A stretch of DNA of 64,000 nt from Siphonodentalium dalli. Its lineage: Eukaryota; Mollusca; Scaphopoda; Gadilida; Siphonodentaliidae. The position numbers and the translations under genes were made by a program. The stretch lies in NCBI GenBank assembly GCA_032622095.1, contig CP136069.1, positions 154,803,043 through 154,867,042 of the forward strand, in the 5' to 3' direction. A model generated the notes under the pieces. That model ran no database searches, was not told the origin of the DNA, and saw only the letters and a program-made list of their open reading frames with translations. Below are positions 60,301 through 64,000 of the stretch, piece after piece; positions within the stretch are counted from its first letter, which is position 1; each line of letters starts with the position of its first letter.

Positions 60301-60618
60301 CTTACCAGATGTATGCTCTAGATAATGTGTTTCCGCTGTGGCCCCCACAATAACACGGAACGAAGGGTATATTTAATAAGTCCACTGGGGCTTATTTCAG
60401 AATCCAATATTTCCAGTATGAACCTATGTGAATATTTAGGTCCAATATGAACCTATTTGCACGAGGATTTGTTGAGAAAATCATGATATCCTAGCTACTT
60501 TCTAAATTACAAGCAATTTGTAATTCAGATTCAAATAATGCCGAAATGGGCATGTAGCTTTAGATCCGTCTACAGATCACTAACTATGACTTACCGCGCA
60601 GACCGTTCCACGTCGGCG
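42219..60618 (-). CDS. Paralogous secreted-type protein of unknown family, gene B (7 exons recognised)
   Basis: The exons are 60595-60618, 55181-55285, 51082-51182, 48895-49027 (or to 49046), 47618-47779, 44483-44643 and 42219-42317. Landmarks are PTWNGLRVTFGINPLNHW, FDALPRTETDALKHGWVKF, the KNGDYAVALLFDVNG block, ESHHAAYNVEGNRYVITAYF, GTGIYIQNGTNPIQNSITF, GKCFPAMG and MDCRWFFPAFVLYNKGKLNA. The C-terminus reads TTLHVYLTDSPRSDNC. The six cysteines of gene A are kept, while the third glycosylation sequon (NIT) is lost. Codons remain open across six of seven exons without any adjustment, which argues for selection after the duplication. The exception is the exon near 49 kb, where the site used in gene A would bring in a stop. 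First exon not found. Confidence 0.82.
42557..43365. mobile_element. TIR element with TAA target duplication (PIF/Harbinger-like), copy B only
   Basis: Copy A keeps the single target GACTAAGCTTC (near 7438). In copy B TAA flanks both sides of 809 bp whose ends are GGGTGGATACACACTTGTAT and, inverted, GGGTAGATACACACATGTAT. A three-base TWA/TAA duplication with GGG-starting ends is the hallmark of PIF/Harbinger elements. The only open frame of note (42714-43001, minus) has no recognisable transposase or Myb-like motif, so the element is non-autonomous. A C run sits at about 43085-43098. Confidence 0.85.
43693..44094. mobile_element. Foldback element, family TTTAAAGGTACTCAATCC (copy B)
   Basis: Partner of 7773-8120 at the same relative place. 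It has complete arms with the inner hairpin ACTCTAAAATGAAGTGG and its mirror, which in copy A is partly deleted. Confidence 0.8.
44483..44643 (-). CDS. Gene B, exon before last
   Basis: Same 161 bases and phases as 8506-8666. Reads NHYWWNLQENMDCRWFFPAF then VLYNKGKLNAFGFAFPANAV and SNRYEHPSMPELS. NLQ replaces the NIT sequon. Confidence 0.9.
45496..46160. mobile_element. Hairpin-ended asymmetric element 7, copy B only
   Basis: Copy A has TTATAACTATATATATGTAAC uninterrupted near 9965. The left terminus TTTATCATATGAC recurs inverted as GTCATATGATAAATAGAATA (about 45997-46016). It is followed by a hairpin (46012-46154, apex CTCACCGGAGGCTC at 46076-46089) and the end box ATATCCTCTATATA. About 500 bp of cargo carries no convincing ORF. 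Confidence 0.85.
46528..46632. repeat. Palindromic foldback, family CCTCATTCTGCAAAT, diverged
   Basis: Preceded by CTGCAAATAGTACGTGTGTC, with apex CTATCCCGCACAGCGGGA. The partner in copy A (about 10300-10385) is shorter, lacking part of the left arm. Confidence 0.6.
46751..47306. mobile_element. Hairpin-ended asymmetric element 4, second copy
   Basis: A near-identical copy of 19055-19611 in the same orientation but a different intron. Copy A supplies the empty site (GGGGATATATATTATATAT near 10493). The hairpin at 46759-46902 keeps its complementarity, and the loop reads GAGCATTTGGCGAG (46825-46838). It ends with GTAATAAATATT. Confidence 0.85.
47395..47518. repeat. Palindromic foldback, family CCTCATTCTGCAAAT (copy B)
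   Basis: Partner of 10582-10709 at the same distance from the following exon. Confidence 0.7.
47618..47779 (-). CDS. Gene B, exon with GTGIYIQNGT motif
   Basis: 162 bases, same borders as in gene A. Reads IICTTGRTSLNETGTGIYIQ, NGTNPIQNSITFPKDESNIA, TTEFVGGKCFPAM. The T-CC junction giving Ser is conserved. Confidence 0.9.
48895..49046 (-). CDS. Gene B, exon with ESHH motif and altered acceptor
   Basis: With the acceptor used in gene A (exon start 49046) the frame meets TAG after four codons, because of a 7-base length difference at 49021-49032. An AG at 49028-49029 (TTTAGCAAG) would start the exon at 49027 in phase 0. It would then read SEVFSMNTLQFDKSTANVV, IPESHHAAYNVEGNRYVITA and YFVDP. 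Pro replaces the first His of HESHH. Either gene B uses the alternative acceptor or it is impaired here. Confidence 0.7.
49687..49828. repeat. Hairpin partner of 17398-17538
   Basis: Same stem as in copy A, with a slightly decayed apex (GCCTTCTGTCTCATGAG) and a few mismatches near its base. Confidence 0.7.
50588..51050. mobile_element. Foldback element, family TTTAAAGGTACTCAATCC, diverged (copy B)
   Basis: Partner of 18290-18754, ending CGGATTGAGTACCTTTAA about 30 bases from the donor side of the next exon. Confidence 0.65.
51082..51182 (-). CDS. Gene B, exon with KNGDYAVALLFDVNG
   Basis: 101 bases. Reads NPLFLGKRYIKNGDYAVALL then FDVNGFIAGIQTA. Borders TTATTGACAG and GTGAGT. Confidence 0.92.
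52558..55110. mobile_element. 2.55-kb TIR element, copy B only
   Basis: The ends AGAGTCGTTATCTCGTGGGA are perfect inverted repeats continuing into AATCCGNATTCAGAATC, about 36 bases with one difference. Copy A lacks it (ACCGAACACATGGGATTTCG near 21258). The target duplication is not obvious. Content is low-complexity: C runs (53461-53477, 55018-55032), a G run (54101-54112) and CCACCCACCCC tracts. No transposase is encoded. Confidence 0.8.
55181..55285 (-). CDS. Gene B, exon with FDALPRTETDA and a 21-base extra segment
   Basis: Reads TFGINPLNHWNFDALPRTET then DALKHGWVKFSDCT, same borders and phases as gene A. The INPLNHW segment is absent from gene A, and both frames are open. Confidence 0.87.
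56222..56672. mobile_element. 451-bp MITE, copy 1
   Basis: Perfect inverted ends GGTTACACTGGTGTAAAT, flanked by TA on both sides. Inside, TTTCCCATAGG and CCTATGGGAAA form another inverted pair. As read, the sequence is identical to 57575-58025. A TA target with short ends suits a Tc1/mariner-type MITE; no protein is encoded. Confidence 0.88.
57575..58025. mobile_element. 451-bp MITE, copy 2
   Basis: Same ends, length and sequence as 56222-56672, in the same orientation. Flanks are TTTA on the left and AGTAA on the right, so a simple TA duplication is not obvious here. Confidence 0.88.
60595..60618 (-). CDS. Gene B, 24-base microexon encoding PTWNGLR
   Basis: Acceptor TTTTTATACCTTTCAG, donor GTAAGT, 24 bases, phase 1 at both sides. 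Conserved with 22197-22220. Confidence 0.82.
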
Positions 60619-60724
60619 CTGAAAGGTATAAAAATAAAGGGAGTTTAGCACATAGGGCCAGATAAATGACAATCATTCATGTATAATTACGGACAATAGA
60701 ACAGAAACACATTAAAGATGTCCC

Positions 60725-61380
60725 ATCCTATCAAAAAACTTACCATTGGTACGTCTTCTATTCTAGAATATAATAGGTCGTACCAATGAGCCTACGAATG
60801 AGGCCATCCTGTCCAAACACTTACCATTGGCTCGTCTTCTGTTCTAGAATATAATAGGTCGTACCAATGAGCCTACGAAAGAAGGCCATCCTGTCCAAAA
60901 ACTTACCATTGGTACGTCTTCTATTCTAGAATATAATAGGTTGTACCAATGAGCCTACGAAAGGAGGCCATCCTGTCCAAAAACTTACCATTGGTACGTC
61001 TTCTATTCTAGAATATAATAGATCGTACCAATGAGCCTACGAAACGAGGCCAATCCTGTCCAAAAACTTACCATTGGCACGTCTTCTCTTCTAGAATATA
61101 ACAGGTCGTACCAATGAACCTACGAAAGGAGGCCATCCTGTCCAAACACTTACCATTGGCACGTCTTCTCTTCTAGAATATAATAGGTCGTACCAATGAG
61201 CCTACGAAAGGAGGCCATCCTATCAAAAAACTTACCAGTGGTACGTCTTCTCTTCTAGAATATAATAGGTCGTACCAATGAGCCTACGAAAGGAGGCCAT
61301 CCTGTCCAAAAACTTACCATTGGCACGTCTTCTGTTCCAGAATATAATAGGTCGTACCAATGAGCCTAGGAAAGCAGGCT
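60725..61380. repeat. Tandem array of about 82-bp units, eight units (copy B)
   Basis: Same unit as at 22330-22820 with two more copies. Unit order and variant bases differ from copy A, so the array has been reshuffled since the duplication. Each unit again has CTAG, 19 bases and GTAAG on the minus strand, except the last, where the acceptor reads CCAG. Confidence 0.9.
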
Positions 61381-61415
61381 AGGATTGTCCGATATAGACT
61401 TTCAAAAATGCAAGT

Positions 61416-61692
61416 TTTAAAGGTACTCAATCCGATCAGACGCTCCTAAATTACTATTTCTTTGGCTTCGGGGGTAAACAATATTTAATTCGAGTCGAGG
61501 AGCCACCCATCAAAGTTCAGAGTAATCAGATATCGATTTTTGAATTTTGTTATTTCTCGAGATCTGCGGTAATAAGTGACACAGAAACACGTGGTCAAAC
61601 GGACGGTCTTGCGGATGAAGATGGTTAACTCTAAAATCAAGTGGTTACTATTACCACTTGATTTTAGAGTTATCCATCTTCATCCGCAAGAC
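61416..61692. mobile_element. Half foldback element, partner of 22858-23140
   Basis: Left arm plus inner hairpin, ending after CATCCGCAAGACC as in copy A. Confidence 0.7.
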
Positions 61693-61711
61693 CATGCATT
61701 CCCCCGACAAA

Positions 61712-62518
61712 TTTGCTGATGTTGGGCTGAGGAGTTATCAATATGAATGATATTTAATATTTACCATAGTTTACAGTCACATGATACCTGACACACGTGA
61801 CAAGTTAAACAATACATAATTATATACACCGTGTAACTCCACTACATGCATGTAATTCTAAGTATAGTCATATAAACTAAAGCACTAAGCTGTTTTATAA
61901 TGTAGCAATAATGTTTACAACTGGAATAAAACAATCATTTGTCTCAAAAGACTAGAATTTTGTGACAGGACAGTATACATGTAAAATTAATATTTAGAAG
62001 TGATCAAGCAAATTACATATACAAGAAACACAACCAATTCTCGCCAATAACATCAGCATTTATTATCATGTATTCGCCCTTTACGATGCGTCTATTGCAT
62101 GTACTAATGTTAAAAAATCAGTTTCATGCAAAATAAGTGAGATAAAGTGACATGATTGTGTTGTCATAACCAAATTAATGTAATTCTATTTTTCAACACT
62201 AATAGAGGAAAGTTCTAATTAATTTGCACATTAAACGCTTATTGATTTTTCTATTTATGCACAAACACCTTTAAATAGTGGTCAAAAACGCCCCAAAATG
62301 AAATTTTGGAAAAGAGTTGAGAGTAAAGATCCATATATGGCCAAAAGTCAATTTTCGCCGCCAATAATTTGAAAATTCCTTTACAGTGCTTTTAGCCTAG
62401 TACCGTATCTTTAAGAGATTATGAGAAATACAAGGAATATGGATACCACTTTATTGAGTCAGATATGACCTCAAATAGAAGCACAATGAGAACCCCGAGT
62501 AGGAACAGTTGCGGCAGA
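61712..62518. other. Copy-B-only AT-rich segment
   Basis: Copy A passes from CGACAAATCAATTGAGG directly. Copy B has about 800 AT-rich bases between CGACAAAT and ATTGAGG. No inverted ends, ORF or repeat were recognised, so it may be an insertion in B or a deletion in A. Confidence 0.5.
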
Positions 62519-62827
62519 CATTGAGGTGCTCTCTACATTTAATTCAGGTAAGATCATGTATGATGATCGTTTAAAAATATAGACTTCACACTATTCCACG
62601 GATGAGATTTTAAACGACTCACCATTGCAGCAAAACGATATTTATATTCCCGATCAGATTATACTGCTTCAACAATGATGAGTCCATAAACTTCACCGAC
62701 ATAACAATAGGATAAAGGTGTCATCAAGAATAACGAACGATAAAGTATGTCAAAACAAGAGGATGAAAAAGCGTTGACGCGTATAATCGCATCGTATATA
62801 TCCCTTCGCTGCCTGATAGGTCAGTAT

Positions 62828-62938
62828 ACAGTAATGCCCAAAGTAATTGACCACTTAACCACAGCAGAATTATGGGTAATTTTAAATTACCCATAATTCT
62901 GCTGTGGTTAAGTGGTCAATTACTTTGGGCATTACTGT
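62828..62938. mobile_element. MITE with ACAGTAAT ends converted to a near-perfect palindrome (copy B version)
   Basis: ACAGTAATGCCCAAAGTAAT through GGGTAATTT is followed by its exact mirror image to ATTACTGT, centred near 62883. The partner at 23769-23902 has an asymmetric centre instead. Confidence 0.8.
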
Positions 62939-63684
62939 ACAAACTAAATGCGGTTGTGGGATTTCAATAGCTAAATGATTGGCAGCGTGTATATGTGATC
63001 AAGTCCTGAATCTTCTCTTGAACCTATAGTTGACCTCATGTACGGATAAAACATTTGAACACGTCGGGGTAATGTCTCTATAATATAAACCAGATTTTAT
63101 TAGCCCGGCTGCCTTTTTTTTCAATTTTGGAAACCTTATCTTTCGTCAGATAAAATAACTTACACGTGCATGTACTTGAGTGTATAAACGCGATGGAATT
63201 GGGCACCTGCAAGTAGTAGCCAAGTACATACGAGTTTTCATATTGGGCGGATCGTATGGCGGTCGAGGCAAATGCCCAATCTCTACCAGAGCCCATACAC
63301 AAGTCATACTTCCTTTCTGGCTGTGTCACAGTCTGTGTACTAGTCTATATTTTCTATATTTTGCGCGGGTTTTTCAAGCCAAAATGGCTTAAACGGTCGT
63401 CCCAAAGTAAAATCTGCTATGCATGCTTTGAGAACAATTCCCGTAATAAAAATTTATTGACATAATGGAGAATTAGAGCGCTAGACTTGTTGACGATTTT
63501 CGCACGCTTCTCGACAAAATGGCAGCGAATTATATCTCGTATGTTTGACTTGACTGATGTTTGCCATATGTGTTATTGTCCATGTGCGTTTCGACTTTTG
63601 TGTTGATAAAATAATCGGAGAACCAAATAACACCGTTTCGCGATATATAGTTATTTGGTTCCAGTAGGACGTTCCAAACTTAAA

Positions 63685-64000
63685 GGGGTACTGTACGCCA
63701 TTTTCATTAAATTTCCGGTGACAACAACGATCTAATATCGATAATATATAGAAACATAAGTAATTTTAGTCGAAGATGTATTCTGTAAACGCTCAGGTTA
63801 ATAGGCTATCTTAAAATTTAATAATTTAAAAGTTAATAATTTGATATAAATTGAATTTATGACTGGAGCCATAAAATGGCGTCAATTAAATTACGAATTT
63901 GCGTAATCAAATAAAGTAAATGAGGGATACTGGCTTGTTAAACCGATCGCACACACGATCGCTTAAAATATTATGATGATACGGGGAGAACACTCGAGCC
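63685..64000. other. Right flank, nothing recognised
   Basis: AT-rich sequence beyond the end of copy B. No match to the right flank of copy A and no coding signal. Confidence 0.4.

Larger units (their letters stand above)
41547..63684. repeat. Segmental duplication, copy B
   Basis: Collinear with 5714-24598 but longer because of its own insertions: 42557-43365, 45496-46160, 46751-47306, 49089-49318, 52558-55110, 55529-60020 and about 61712-62518. All seven exons of the paralogous gene are present at the expected places. Flanking sequences beyond either end do not match those of copy A. Confidence 0.93.

Overview
This is AT-rich intergenic and intronic DNA from an animal nuclear genome. It has no bacterial-style gene packing. 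Coding sequence occurs only as short exons with canonical GT/AG borders, and the rest is foldback elements, miniature transposons, minisatellites and one LINE fragment. A lophotrochozoan or other marine invertebrate would fit, but I cannot name the species.

The backbone is a large direct segmental duplication. Copy A (about 5714-24598) and copy B (about 41547-63684) align collinearly and are separated by about 17 kb of unrelated repeats. Each copy carries one member of a paralogous gene pair on the minus strand. I reconstructed seven coding exons per gene from splice sites, reading phase and conservation between the copies. They encode about 257 residues of what looks like a secreted, disulfide-bonded protein of a family I cannot name. 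The first exon, presumably the signal peptide, was not found. Every exon is open in copy A. In copy B everything is open except that a 7-base indel next to one acceptor forces use of a different splice site.

Layout: 1-5.7 kb, no gene, two hairpin-ended elements. 5.7-24.6 kb, copy A, with copy-specific insertions including a LINE 3' fragment (14.5-16.0 kb) and a GC-rich terminal-inverted-repeat element (16.2-17.3 kb). 24.6-41.5 kb, interval with a foldback element containing a palindromic 22-bp array, a degenerate 340-bp array, a 26-bp minisatellite of about 51 units, a long inverted repeat and satellite-like arrays. 41.5-63.7 kb, copy B, with its own insertions (809 bp, 665 bp, 556 bp, 2.55 kb and 4.49 kb). 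63.7-64 kb, nothing recognised.

Because each copy supplies the empty site for the other, many insertions can be bounded to a few bases. The most striking result is a group of at least eight short elements sharing one asymmetric architecture. Each has a terminal 12-17 bp sequence, then cargo, then the inverted copy of that terminal sequence, then a long near-perfect hairpin, then a short end box. The stems are unrelated between families, but the flanks and in several cases the loop core GCCRAAGGC are conserved. This resembles the asymmetric terminal inverted repeats of Helitron2/Helentron elements.
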